Origin: Flavobacteriales bacterium ALC-1
GTDB taxonomy: Bacteria; Bacteroidota; Bacteroidia; Flavobacteriales; Flavobacteriaceae
Reading direction: 5' to 3'
DNA length: 64,000 nucleotides
Assembly (NCBI GenBank): GCA_000171875.1
Contig: ABHI01000002.1
Location: forward strand, 434,001 to 498,000
The notes beneath the pieces were generated by a model. It had not been told where the DNA came from. It saw only the letters and a program-made list of their open reading frames with translations, and made no database searches. Below are positions 26,373-35,179 of the stretch, piece by piece; within the stretch, counting starts at the first letter, position 1, and each line of letters begins with the position of its first letter. A program made the position numbers and the translations under genes.

Positions 26373-28092
26373 TTTTTGTTTTTTCTATATAATTGTTGAT
26401 TCGATTTTCAAGAATTGCTAAAGTCACTGTACCTTGTTCTAAAATGACTTCATGAAATACTCTGATATCAAATTTAGAACCTAATTCAATTTCTGCTTTT
26501 TTGCGTAGTTCTCTAATTTTTAATTCACCTATTTTATATGATAAGGCTTGTCCTGGCCAGGAAATATAGCGATCGGTTTCAGTATTAACTTCATGTAAAG
26601 ACAATGCAGTATTTGAGGACATATAATCAACGACTTGTTCTCGTGTCCAACCTTTTGAATGAATTCCTGTGTCCACTACAAGACGACAAGCGCGCCACAT
26701 CTCATAAGTTAGTTGACCAAATTCTTCATAAGGTGTGGTGTACATCCCCATTTCGGCAGCTAAAAATTCAGAGTATAATCCCCAACCTTCACCATAAGCT
26801 GATAGATATAAGTCTTTTCTAAACTGAGGAATGCTATCTCCTAATTCGTTATTTAAACTTCCTTGTAAATGATGTCCAGGAACGGCTTCATGTACAGTAA
26901 GTGAAGGTAATGTATATAATGTTCTACTTGGTAGATCATAGGTGTTAACCCAATAATAACCAGGATTTGTACTTTCTTTTGAAGTTCCAATATAACGTCC
27001 TCCTGTATATTTTGGCGCAATTGCATCAGGCACTGGTGCTACTCCATAAGGTTTACGAGGTAAGGTTTTAAAAAATCTTGGTAATTGAGCATCAGCACGT
27101 TTAGCCATATCTCTGGCAATCATTAATAATTCTTCGGGTGTTTTGGCATAAAATTGTTCATCAGTTCTTAAAAACTTCAAGAAATCTGCAAAGCTTCCTT
27201 TAAAGTTTAAACCTTCAATGATTTTCTCCATTTTAGCTTTAATGCGCGCCACTTCTTTTAACCCAATTTGATGGATATCATCAGCAGTATACTGCGTACT
27301 TGTAGTATAAAAATTAATGCGATCTTGATAATAGGCCTTTCCATTTGGTGTTTCAGAAACACCAATAGAAGTTCTCGTTTTAGGGAAATATTCAGTTTCA
27401 AAAAACTGTTTTATTCTCTTGAATTCTGGAGTTACTTTAGATGTAATAATGTATTCAGCTACTGATAAAACGGAATCTTTTTGCTCATTAGTTAAATCAC
27501 TTGGTAAATTTTTAAAAGGTGAATAATAAAAACTGTCTTCGAAATTATCAACGATATTGTCATTATATGTTGACTCATAACCTTTAAAAATAATGAGCGG
27601 TTGTGAAACACCTTTTTCTAAACCCTCTCTAAGATTAACCAAATGTTGATCTACAAAATCTGGAATAGCATTCAGTTTACTTAAGTATTTTTTTACTTGA
27701 TCGTAATTACTTAATGGTCTTACATTATAAGTTAAGCTACTGTGAAACCCAGCATCAGAAAGTAGTGGGTTTAAGTAGCGTTCAAACTCATAGTAATTGA
27801 TTTTATCTTGTAAGATAAAATTTAAGAGTTGAGCAGAAATACGTTCAGTCTCACTTAACATACTCACATCTATTTTATCAAGCTCTACAAGTTTATCTTT
27901 AGCAAATTGAGCTTCAGTTTTATAATACTCCTTGGTAAAAAGACCCAAAGGATATGTTTTTTTATCATACCCTTCGTTGTCTTGATAGCTATTAATAATG
28001 CGATTTAATTCTGTTGAAACCGTATTGGCTTCTTGTTTTTTACAGCTAAATACTGTTAGTATTATTAATGGAATAATTTTAAAACCTCTCAT
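26365..28092 (-). CDS. DUF885 lipoprotein, putative metal-dependent peptidase
   Basis: 575 residues. A short lipoprotein signal (PLIILTVFSC) places it outside the cytoplasm. DUF885 domain: the zinc-motif region TVHEAVPGHHLQGSL (an HExxxxHH variant) and the downstream LYSEFLAAEMGMYTTPYE glutamate-bearing helix. DUF885 proteins resemble gluzincin peptidases, though few have been assayed. Lying in the hydroxyproline operon (start ATGA-overlapping the dehydrogenase stop, end overlapping the epimerase start), it may release hydroxyproline from collagen-like or extensin-like peptides. That is inference from position. Confidence 0.82.
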   Translation of the reverse strand: MRGFKIIPLIILTVFSCKKQEANTVSTELNRIINSYQDNEGYDKKTYPLGLFTKEYYKTEAQFAKDKLVELDKIDVSMLSETERISAQLLNFILQDKINYYEFERYLNPLLSDAGFHSSLTYNVRPLSNYDQVKKYLSKLNAIPDFVDQHLVNLREGLEKGVSQPLIIFKGYESTYNDNIVDNFEDSFYYSPFKNLPSDLTNEQKDSVLSVAEYIITSKVTPEFKRIKQFFETEYFPKTRTSIGVSETPNGKAYYQDRINFYTTSTQYTADDIHQIGLKEVARIKAKMEKIIEGLNFKGSFADFLKFLRTDEQFYAKTPEELLMIARDMAKRADAQLPRFFKTLPRKPYGVAPVPDAIAPKYTGGRYIGTSKESTNPGYYWVNTYDLPSRTLYTLPSLTVHEAVPGHHLQGSLNNELGDSIPQFRKDLYLSAYGEGWGLYSEFLAAEMGMYTTPYEEFGQLTYEMWRACRLVVDTGIHSKGWTREQVVDYMSSNTALSLHEVNTETDRYISWPGQALSYKIGELKIRELRKKAEIELGSKFDIRVFHEVILEQGTVTLAILENRINNYIEKTKNE

Positions 28093-29670
28093 ATTCTTGT
28101 GTTAGTTTGCTCGTTATTCACCAATCTCGAAATTCCTAAAGGGTTATCACTTTTTAATTCATCTGGCAATAATTCATTTGGCCAATCTTGGTAGCTAAAA
28201 GGTCTCACCCAACGTTTTATTGAATGAATACCTACAGCTGTAAAGCGGCTATCCGTTGATGAAGGGTAAGGTCCACCATGAACCATAGATGGGCATACTT
28301 CAACTCCGGTTGGTACACCATTGTAAATAACACGGCCAACACGATTTTGTAATGCAGAAATCACTTCAGGATATCGTGATGCTTCATTTGGTTCAGCAAT
28401 TACTGTTCCAGTAAGTTGACCTTCTAGTTGTGAAATGATTTGCTCTAGCTGCGTTGCATCTTCACATTGTACTACCATAGAGAAAGGGCCAAATACTTCT
28501 TGATGAAGTGTTGGGTTATCTAAAAATGTTTTCCCTTCAACAGTTGTGATGGTTTGTCTTGCATAATTTGATTGTACATCACTATCATAGTCAGCAACAA
28601 CAGATAAATGAGGTTGTGAAATAGCAGTTTGTTTATTGTTTTGATATGCTCCAATAATATTTGGGTGCAACATACAAGATGGTTCAATTTTTATAATTTC
28701 ATCTGATAATGTATTTATGAAACTTGATAAATCATCACCTTTTATTCCTAATAATAATCCTGGATTTGTGCAAAATTGCCCTGTTCCGAGTGTGATGGAA
28801 CCAGCATAAGTTTTGGCTAAATTCTCACCTCTGTTTTGTAAGGCTTCAGGTAATATTATAACAGGATTAATACTTCCCATTTCTGCAAAAACTGGAATTG
28901 GTTCTTCGCGTTGCGCAGCTAAATCATATAAAGCTCGCCCACCTTTAATACTTCCTGTAAAACCAACTGCTTTCACACCAGAATGTTTTACCAATTCGCC
29001 TCCAACATGAATTCCACTAGAATTTATATTAGAAAACACACCATTTGGCATATTTGTCTTTTCAGCAGCTTTTACAATTGCAGAAGCAACTAATTCGCCA
29101 GTTCCTGCATGCATTGGGTGGGATTTCACAATGACAGGACAGCCTGAAGCTAAAGCGGCAGCGGTATCTCCACCTGCTGTTGAATATGCTAATGGAAAAT
29201 TACTAGCTCCGAATACGACTACAGGGCCTAATGGAATAAGCATTTTTCGTATATCAGATTTTGGCATGGGTTGACGCTCTGGTTGAGCTGTGTCGATAGT
29301 TGCTTCTACCCAAGAGCCTTCAGATACCAATTCTGCAAAACTTCGTAATTGTCCAACTGTTCTTCCACGTTCTCCTTTTGCTCTGCCTTCTGGTAAGCCA
29401 GTTTCTGAACAATACGCTTGAATGAGCTCATCATCTAGCGCTAAGATTTCATCAGCGATGGTATTTAAAAACGCTGCTTTTTGTTTTCCTGATGTCGTTC
29501 TAAATGTTTTAAAAGCTTCTGAAGCTAAAGCTACAGCAGCATCAATCTCTTCTGATGTAGCTTCATTATAAACAGGCTCGTTTCAATATTTAATTGCGGA
29601 TTAAAGGTCTTGTAAGTTTAGAGCCTTTAGCAGATAATTGATTTCCTATATAATTTTTTCCTGTAATCAT
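28089..29670 (-). pseudogene. Alpha-ketoglutarate semialdehyde dehydrogenase, two frameshifts in the N-terminus
   Basis: From the ATG at 29668-29670 the first frame reads MITGKNYIGNQLSAKGSK and breaks near 29616; a second frame gives YKTFNPQLNIET and breaks near 29580; the third carries EPVYNEATSEEIDAAVALAS to the stop at 28089. Each break is repaired by adding one base, the first within a run of A. The rest is intact: VFAEMGSINP (catalytic Glu), TGTGQFCTNPGLL (catalytic Cys) and GGDTAAALASGCPVIVK of the NAD(P) fold. The enzyme oxidises alpha-ketoglutarate semialdehyde to alpha-ketoglutarate, last step of hydroxyproline degradation. Usable downstream starts (for example at 29330) would lack the first 110 residues. 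Confidence 0.85.
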
Positions 29671-29741
29671 CCTTACTTATTTTTTAAATGTTTTTTTCAA
29701 ATTCACTGATTTGTAAGCTATTTTTTTAATATTTGAAAAGC

Positions 29742-30697
29742 TTAACCTATTAAGTCCAGAACTTCAAGTCTTTCTTTTGCTAGAATATATCTTGCACGGA
29801 CATCATAAATTTGCTGTTGAGTTAATTTCTTACCAAAAGTACGAAGCCCTCCAGCAACATCATTATGATGAATTCCCATAGCAAGCTTAAGATATTCCAT
29901 AAGCAACGGCTGAGCATCAAGATAGGATAATGAATTTAAAGCCTGAGAAATTTTGTTTGCCTCAGCCCATTCTCCATTTAAAACATATTCCTGCATAGTA
30001 ACACTAGCTTTTGGGAAGATACAACCTACACCTGTAATTCCACCAGATGCCCCGGCTAATCCTGCATGTACAGTAACTGTATCGACACCTGCTAAAACTT
30101 TTAAATCTTTGTTCTCTAACATCAGCGTTTCAATAATTGAAACATCTATAGTCGATATTTTAAGAGCAGTTACATTAGGGAGAACAGAAAGTCTTTTAAG
30201 AAGGTCTGTTGAGAGCGCATGATAACCGGCTGCATCAGGATTGTTATAAGGCATAACTGTTACGCCTACATCTTTTGCAGTTGCTTCAGAAAGTGCATAG
30301 TACTCATACATTTCTTTTTCAGAAGGAACCGCCTTAGTTTTTGGTGGCATGACCATGACTGTATCAACTCCAACTGTTGCAAGTCCTTCAACGATTTCAG
30401 CAAGTTCTTCCTTAGTTTCTGCTGCTGCTCCGCTAATCAACGGGACATTATATTCTTTAGCAACCTCAGAAAGGGATTTAAGTAAGGAAAGACGCTGCTT
30501 GGTGTTCAGGTAGCTATTCTCACCCAGAGTTCCAGACCGACAAGTCCGCTCATTCTGCTTCCGCCCTTTCCTTGAGCTTTTAAAATACCTGCTGCCTGTT
30601 TTTGTGTTATATCAAAGTCAATTTCAAGAGAGCCTGATTTTGATTCTTTCAACCATGTAAACACAGCTGGCATTACGCCATTCCATTGTATGCTCAT
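29742..30697 (-). pseudogene. DHDPS/NAL family deaminase (Pyr4H2C deaminase), one or more frameshifts
   Basis: The ATG at 30695-30697 opens MSIQWNGVMPAV and reads to GLVGLE, where it breaks near 30532. Adding one G to a GG pair yields GLVGLGTLGENSYLNTKQRL, the expected family motif, in frame with the remaining 232 codons. The catalytic Lys is in VTALKISTID and the Tyr in VMPYNNPDAAG. The segment GKGGSRM just before the break looks abnormal and may hide a second pair of slips. Family members in hydroxyproline clusters deaminate and dehydrate Delta1-pyrroline-4-hydroxy-2-carboxylate to alpha-ketoglutarate semialdehyde. It is the first gene of the minus-strand catabolic unit, divergent from the AraC gene. 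Confidence 0.83.
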
Positions 30698-30813
30698 AAG
30701 AATTTGTTTTGTTAAATAACTTTTGGCGTAAAATTAATTGAGTTGTATAAGAACAAATAATGATTTTTTATTCTATAATAATATTATATTATCCATTTTT
30801 AAATAATAAACTA

Positions 30814-30821
30814 TATTTTTG
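30814..30821 (+). promoter_or_regulatory. Candidate -7 box for the AraC regulator
   Basis: TATTTTTG fits TAnnTTTG and lies 24 bases before the proposed TTG start at 30845. No partner at -33 is evident. The 147-base divergent gap is more than 80% A+T, so chance matches are likely. Confidence 0.3.
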
Positions 30822-30844
30822 AATATTATTTAATCAAATTAAAT

Positions 30845-31678
30845 TTGAAAGTATTACCATTTATTATTCCGAAACCAGATAAAGCAGGCTTGATTTATCA
30901 GGTTGATAAGGTTGAAGTGTTTTATGATAAACTCCATCAGCATGAAGAAATACAATTGAGTTTTATTGTTGAAGGGAAAGGAACTTTGGTTGTAGGTGAT
31001 ACTATAAATAATTACTCAAAAGGTGATGTTTTAATTATTGGGAGTAATATTCCACATGTGTTTAAAAGCGATTCAAACGATCAACAGAAATCGCATATGC
31101 TAACACTATTTTTTACAGAACATTCTTTTGGTGATTCATTTTTTAATCTTGAAGAGTTAAAGAGTATCCAACCCTTTTTTGAGCGTTCTAAATATGGGTT
31201 TAAACCTCAATCTCATATTGAGGAAATGAGTAGCTTATTTCTCAAACTTGAAAAGGCTTCAAAGTTAAATCGATTTATAATTTTATTACAGTTGTTGAAT
31301 TGTATGGTGCATTCTGATTATGCGAGTTTATCTTCATTTGTGTATGATAAAAAATACAGTTTGGTTGAAGGTGATCGTATGCGAAATGTATTTGAGTATA
31401 CTTTAAATAATTACTCGGAAGATATTTCTCTTGAGTCAGTTTCTAAGATTGCAAATATGACTAAAAATGCCTTTTGCAAATACTTTAAAAAGCGAACCAA
31501 TAAAACGTATATTCAGTTCTTAAATGAGTTTAGAGTTGAACAGGCTAGTAAATTATTGTTAGAAAAAAGTGACTATTCTATTGCAGAAATTGCTTATCTC
31601 TCTGGCTTTAGAAATATTTCTAATTTTAATAGAATATTTAAGAAAGCTAAAGGTAAGTCACCAAGTCAAATAAAATAA
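30845..31678 (+). CDS. AraC family activator with cupin sensor, likely hydroxyproline regulator
   Basis: 277 residues starting at a TTG; the sequence from it (MKVLPFIIPKPDKAGLIYQV) reads as authentic family N-terminus and no ATG lies nearby upstream. Residues 20-100 form an AraC-binding cupin (HQHEEIQLSFIVEGKG, YSKGDVLIIGSNIPHVF). The C-terminal domain holds two helix-turn-helix units, ESVSKIANMTKNAFCKYFK and AEIAYLSGFRNISNFNRIFK, then KGKSPSQIK. It is divergent from the hydroxyproline operon and is the natural candidate to activate it, with hydroxyproline or an intermediate as the ligand. The non-ATG start implies low expression. Confidence 0.85.
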   Translation: MKVLPFIIPKPDKAGLIYQVDKVEVFYDKLHQHEEIQLSFIVEGKGTLVVGDTINNYSKGDVLIIGSNIPHVFKSDSNDQQKSHMLTLFFTEHSFGDSFFNLEELKSIQPFFERSKYGFKPQSHIEEMSSLFLKLEKASKLNRFIILLQLLNCMVHSDYASLSSFVYDKKYSLVEGDRMRNVFEYTLNNYSEDISLESVSKIANMTKNAFCKYFKKRTNKTYIQFLNEFRVEQASKLLLEKSDYSIAEIAYLSGFRNISNFNRIFKKAKGKSPSQIK

Positions 31679-31685
31679 ATATAAA

Positions 31686-31712
31686 AAAACCCGAACTTAT
31701 TGTTCGGGTTTT
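31686..31712. terminator. Bidirectional terminator between araC-type gene and metX
   Basis: An 11-bp perfect stem (AAAACCCGAAC / GTTCGGGTTTT, 5-base loop TTATT) with A-runs on one side and T-runs on the other serves both converging genes; it starts eight bases after the AraC stop. Confidence 0.88.
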
Positions 31713-31731
31713 AGGTTAATAGCACATTAAC

Positions 31732-32739
31732 TTAAGCTACACATTTGGAAATGGGTACAAAGGTATTAGTCTTAACTTTAAAGATTGGTTTCAAGAACCT
31801 TGCCAATTGATCAAATTCAATTAAAAAAGCATCATGACCGTGAATAGATTTAATTTCGTGAATGGTGACATTGTCCTTTACCCCCTTTAAGTCAACATAT
31901 GTATTCCAGTTTTCTTCAGGTTTAAAGAATAAATCTGAATTGATAGTAACAATATGAATATTTGAAGAAATTTTTGAAGCTACTTCTAAAACATCATCTT
32001 TATTCTCTGTAATATCAATAGTTCGTAATATCTGATTCATCATTTTGTAAGCAGACAAGTTAAAACGATTATTCAAGTTATCTCCATGATAATTCAACCA
32101 TGATTCAATATTAAAAAGTAAATCGTTTTTCTTTGTTCTATCAAACTTTTGAGTTAAAGACTCAGGTGTACGATATAATGTCATCGCATGCATTCTTGCA
32201 TCTGCAAGTGGTTTGCTCGAATGATTTAAAATTGCATCTTGAATATGACAATTAGCAATTAACCAATCTGTGGATTTCCAATCGGTTGCCACAGGAATTA
32301 AATGTTCTATTAAATCTGGTTTTAAAGCAGCGAGTTCCCATGCAATTCCTCCGCCAACAGAACCACCAATGACGGCAAAAAGATGTTCGATTTTTAATTG
32401 CTCTAATCCTAAAGCAAATAATTTCGCAATATCTCTAGCTGTAAAATCTTTGTAATTATCAATTAAATTTTCTGGTTTATTATCGTAACCATTTCCAGGA
32501 ATATTGAATGCTAAAATGGTATAGTTGTTTGTGTCAATGCATTTGTCTTTACCAATTAAATCATTCCACCAACCATTTTCGCCAATTACATTAGAGTTTC
32601 CTGTTAATGCATGATTAATTAAAATTATTGGTGCATCATAAAGCGCTTTACCAAAAGTTTGGTAAGACAGTTTTAATGTCACTGCCTTACCACTTTTGGT
32701 AGTATAATCTAGAATTTCAATATACTTTAAGTGTTCCAT
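31732..32739 (-). CDS. metX: Homoserine O-acetyltransferase
   Basis: 335 residues, an alpha/beta hydrolase. The nucleophile elbow is VIGGSVGGGIAWELAAL; the acid and histidine come at the C-terminus (INSDLFFKPEEN, and SIHGHDAFLIEFDQL with His). HALTGNSNVIGENGWWNDLIG near residue 43 and the downstream LYRTPESLTQKF are MetX hallmarks. It acylates homoserine, with acetyl-CoA expected, making O-acetylhomoserine for MetY. Being last in the riboswitch operon supports its role in methionine synthesis. Whether acetyl or succinyl is used cannot be read with certainty. Confidence 0.88.
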   Translation of the reverse strand: MEHLKYIEILDYTTKSGKAVTLKLSYQTFGKALYDAPIILINHALTGNSNVIGENGWWNDLIGKDKCIDTNNYTILAFNIPGNGYDNKPENLIDNYKDFTARDIAKLFALGLEQLKIEHLFAVIGGSVGGGIAWELAALKPDLIEHLIPVATDWKSTDWLIANCHIQDAILNHSSKPLADARMHAMTLYRTPESLTQKFDRTKKNDLLFNIESWLNYHGDNLNNRFNLSAYKMMNQILRTIDITENKDDVLEVASKISSNIHIVTINSDLFFKPEENWNTYVDLKGVKDNVTIHEIKSIHGHDAFLIEFDQLARFLKPIFKVKTNTFVPISKCVA

Positions 32740-32746
32740 TTTGTTC

Positions 32747-33199
32747 TTATATTGTATTATACTCTTTCTCTACAGCTATCTTTATTGGAGTGTTATTTTG
32801 CAGGTTATCTTTTACAGGACAACGCTCTTCAACAATTTGTAGCCATTCGGCTAAAACCTCAATACTCGCATCTGTATCAGGAATTAAACTAAGGGTAATA
32901 GATTTAAACCCTGCACGTTCTTCGTTTGATGTTCCTAAAAATCGATTTGGGTTTAATTCTCCAGAGACTTCAATTTTTAAGTTATTAATCGTGAACCCTA
33001 ATTCCTTAGCTACGACATGTCCTATAACATTGGTGCATCCAGCAAATCCAGCAAGAATATATTCTACTGGGTTTGCATCTTCGTCTGTACCGCGTAAACT
33101 TTGAGGTTCATCTACAACTAAAGTAAACTGTCTTGTCTTTCCTATAAATTGTGTGGCAGAAGAACTCTCCCCTTGCACACTAAATTTTAAATCACTCAT
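32747..33199 (-). CDS. OsmC/Ohr family protein within the methionine operon
   Basis: 150 residues. Two cysteines in family positions, Cys55 (LAGFAGCTNVIGH) and Cys127 (VEERCPVKDNL), form the peroxidatic thiol pair of OsmC/Ohr proteins. The strand-turn pattern around DEPQSLRGTDEDANPVEYI agrees with the general OsmC subfamily more than with Ohr. Such proteins reduce organic hydroperoxides with dihydrolipoamide-like thiols, or act as sulfur-compound handlers. Located between metY and metX in a SAM-riboswitch operon, a sulfur-related role is more likely than general stress defence; this is inference. Confidence 0.87.
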   Translation of the reverse strand: MSDLKFSVQGESSSATQFIGKTRQFTLVVDEPQSLRGTDEDANPVEYILAGFAGCTNVIGHVVAKELGFTINNLKIEVSGELNPNRFLGTSNEERAGFKSITLSLIPDTDASIEVLAEWLQIVEERCPVKDNLQNNTPIKIAVEKEYNTI

Positions 33200-33228
33200 T
33201 TTTCTGTTTTTTTAATTTGAAGAGATTA

Positions 33229-33255
33229 AACAGATGCCTTAAAAAGGCATCTGTT
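33229..33255 (-). other. Stem-loop in the metY-osmC intercistronic gap
   Basis: A 12-bp perfect stem (AACAGATGCCTT / AAGGCATCTGTT) with a three-base loop lies 26 bases after the metY stop. It is not followed by a clean T-run on the minus strand (TTAATCTC), so it may slow or partly stop transcription, or protect the metY message, instead of ending it. Confidence 0.6.
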
Positions 33256-33280
33256 ATAAACTAAACAACACTAATAAATG

Positions 33281-34579
33281 CTAATTTTGAACAGCTAACT
33301 GTTGTTTTACAACGGCAAAGGCTTCTTTTAAATCAGCTTTTAAATCTTCAATATTTTCTATTCCGACAGATAAACGAATAAGATCTTTTGTAACCCCTGT
33401 ACTTTCTTGGGCTTCATCACTTAGTTGTTGATGCGTTGTGCTCGCAGGATGTATAATTAATGACTTTGTATCACCAATGTTAGCAAGTAATGAAAATAGT
33501 TTCGTAGTATCTGCAATTGTTTTTGCTGCATCATAACCACCATCAACTCCAAAAGTTACAATACCACTTTGTCCTTTTGGTAAATATTTTTTTGCTAAAT
33601 TTTTATACTTACTTGTTTCTAACCCTGGATAGTTGACCCAATTTACTTCTGGTTGTTCTTGTAGCCATTTTGCTAATTCTAGAGCATTTTGACTATGCTT
33701 TTTAATACGTAGTTCTAAAGTTTCTAAACCTTGAATGATTTGAAATGCATTAAACGGACTCAACGCTCCTCCATAATCTCTAAGCCCTTCAATTCTTACT
33801 TTAGCAATAAATGCAGCAGCTTCTAAAGCTTCACTATAAACTAAACCATGGTAACCTGCAGATGGTTCTGTAAACTCAGGGAATTTACCATTGGTCCAAT
33901 CAAACGTACCAGCGTCAATGATAACACCTCCAAGAGCAGTTCCATTACCGTTAATATATTTGGTAAGTGAATGAATTACGATGTTAGCACCATATTCTAT
34001 CGGATTTAATAAATAAGGTGTAGCTACTGTGTTATCTACAATTAATGGCACTTTGTACGCTTTTGCTTCTTTAGAAATGGCTTCAATATCTAACACATCC
34101 AACTTTGGATTTCCTAGAGATTCAATAAAAAATGCTCTTGTGTTTTCTTGAGCTGCTTTATTGAAATTTTCAGGATTTGATGGGTCAACAAATGTTGTGG
34201 TAATACCATGTCTAGGTAAGGTTACGCTCAATAAGTTGTAGGTTCCACCATATAGACTACTTGAAGCTACGATGTGATCTCCAGCTTTTAATAGTGTTAG
34301 TAAACTTGTTGCTATGGCTGAAGTTCCTGATGCAGTTACAACTGCTGCAATTCCTCCTTCTAAATTAGCCAAACGTTGTTCTAAAATATCGTTTGTAGGA
34401 TTGTTGATTCTGGTATAAATATTACCAGTTTCAGCTAGGGAAAAAAGGTTAGCGGCATGATCTGAATCATTAAACACATAAGCCGTAGATTGATAAATAG
34501 GAACTGCTCTTGTTCCTCCATTGTTTTGGACATCGTGTCCTGCGTGCAACGCTTTTGTTGCGAATTTTTGTGTACTCAT
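33281..34579 (-). CDS. metY: O-acetylhomoserine aminocarboxypropyltransferase (sulfhydrylase)
   Basis: 432 residues, a Cys/Met metabolism PLP enzyme. The PLP lysine lies in VIHSLTKYINGNGTALGG, with the SSLYGGTYNLL phosphate-binding motif and the STTHQQLSDE segment near the C-terminus. The length and DVLDIEAISKEAKAY region fit MetY rather than MetB or MetC. It combines O-acetylhomoserine with sulfide to form homocysteine. It is the first gene after the SAM riboswitch and thus directly controlled by the end product of the pathway. Starts at ATG 34577-34579. Confidence 0.92.
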   Translation of the reverse strand: MSTQKFATKALHAGHDVQNNGGTRAVPIYQSTAYVFNDSDHAANLFSLAETGNIYTRINNPTNDILEQRLANLEGGIAAVVTASGTSAIATSLLTLLKAGDHIVASSSLYGGTYNLLSVTLPRHGITTTFVDPSNPENFNKAAQENTRAFFIESLGNPKLDVLDIEAISKEAKAYKVPLIVDNTVATPYLLNPIEYGANIVIHSLTKYINGNGTALGGVIIDAGTFDWTNGKFPEFTEPSAGYHGLVYSEALEAAAFIAKVRIEGLRDYGGALSPFNAFQIIQGLETLELRIKKHSQNALELAKWLQEQPEVNWVNYPGLETSKYKNLAKKYLPKGQSGIVTFGVDGGYDAAKTIADTTKLFSLLANIGDTKSLIIHPASTTHQQLSDEAQESTGVTKDLIRLSVGIENIEDLKADLKEAFAVVKQQLAVQN

Positions 34580-34671
34580 TTTTCTAGTTTTTGAGTTAAT
34601 AAATAATTAAACCAAAAGTCAAATGCGCCTTTGTTAAAGCGTACTTAATAGAAAAATGTTATAAAGAAATG

Positions 34672-34693
34672 CTAATTACAGATGAGTAATTAG
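34672..34693 (-). promoter_or_regulatory. Stem-loop downstream of the SAM riboswitch aptamer
   Basis: CTAATTAC and GTAATTAG form an 8-bp stem with a six-base loop, seven bases after the 3' end of the aptamer. It has no T-run, so it may be part of a translational expression platform; function not proven. Confidence 0.45.
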
Positions 34694-34699
34694 TCTTGA

Positions 34700-34819
34700 G
34701 TTATCTATCCGAATTTGCAAAAAATGACTTGCGCATTCAAGTAGAATTTAGCACCTTCTTAGTAAGTCTAAGGGTTGCTAAGGCTTCGTCGAGTCTATCT
34801 CTCCACCTTTCTTGATAAC
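34700..34819 (-). ncRNA. SAM-I (S-box) riboswitch upstream of metY
   Basis: On the minus strand the aptamer elements are in order: P1 5' arm GTTATC, then AAGAAAGGTGGAGAGA (the conserved P2 entry), GACGAAGCCTTAGCAACC, AAGGTGCTAAATTC, and the 3' arm GATAAC that pairs with P1. These match the S-box consensus, including the AGCAACC and AGGTGCTAA blocks that make the SAM-binding core. It lies about 120 bases before the metY start. In S-box control, SAM binding represses the downstream operon. Confidence 0.92.
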
Positions 34820-34878
34820 ATTTCAGTAAGTCTTTGAACTTTGTGAGCACAAATATTGCAACACAAAAATTTAAAATC

Positions 34879-34886
34879 CAAATTTA
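34879..34886 (-). promoter_or_regulatory. Candidate -7 box for the SAM-riboswitch met operon
   Basis: TAAATTTG on the minus strand fits TAnnTTTG and would start the transcript 50-60 bases before the aptamer. No -33 partner is obvious. Confidence 0.4.
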
Positions 34887-35179
34887 TTTTAGTTTTTATG
34901 ACTTTTTTATGAGATTCTTAGAAAAGGAATCGGTTTTTTACGTTTTAAGCAATAATTAAAAATAATATTTTGGATTAAATGTTAGTGACTTTGTTGTTGA
35001 ATAAAAACGTAAATTTTTAAAAAACGATTAAGTAATCTCCTAATTCGTTACAGAGTATTTTAATAGGTTATAAGATGCTTCATTTGTTTTATCAATTGCT
35101 CGATTTATAGCATTTCTGATTTTATATAGTATTACATTTAATTAAAATTTTAATACGAACTATTCTTTAATTATCAGCT
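34887..35179. other. AT-rich divergent spacer, nothing further seen
   Basis: Between the presumed met promoter and the MFS gene at 35180 I find no open frame, repeat or hairpin worth reporting. It must hold the MFS promoter, but no TAnnTTTG box stands at a convincing distance. Confidence 0.5.
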
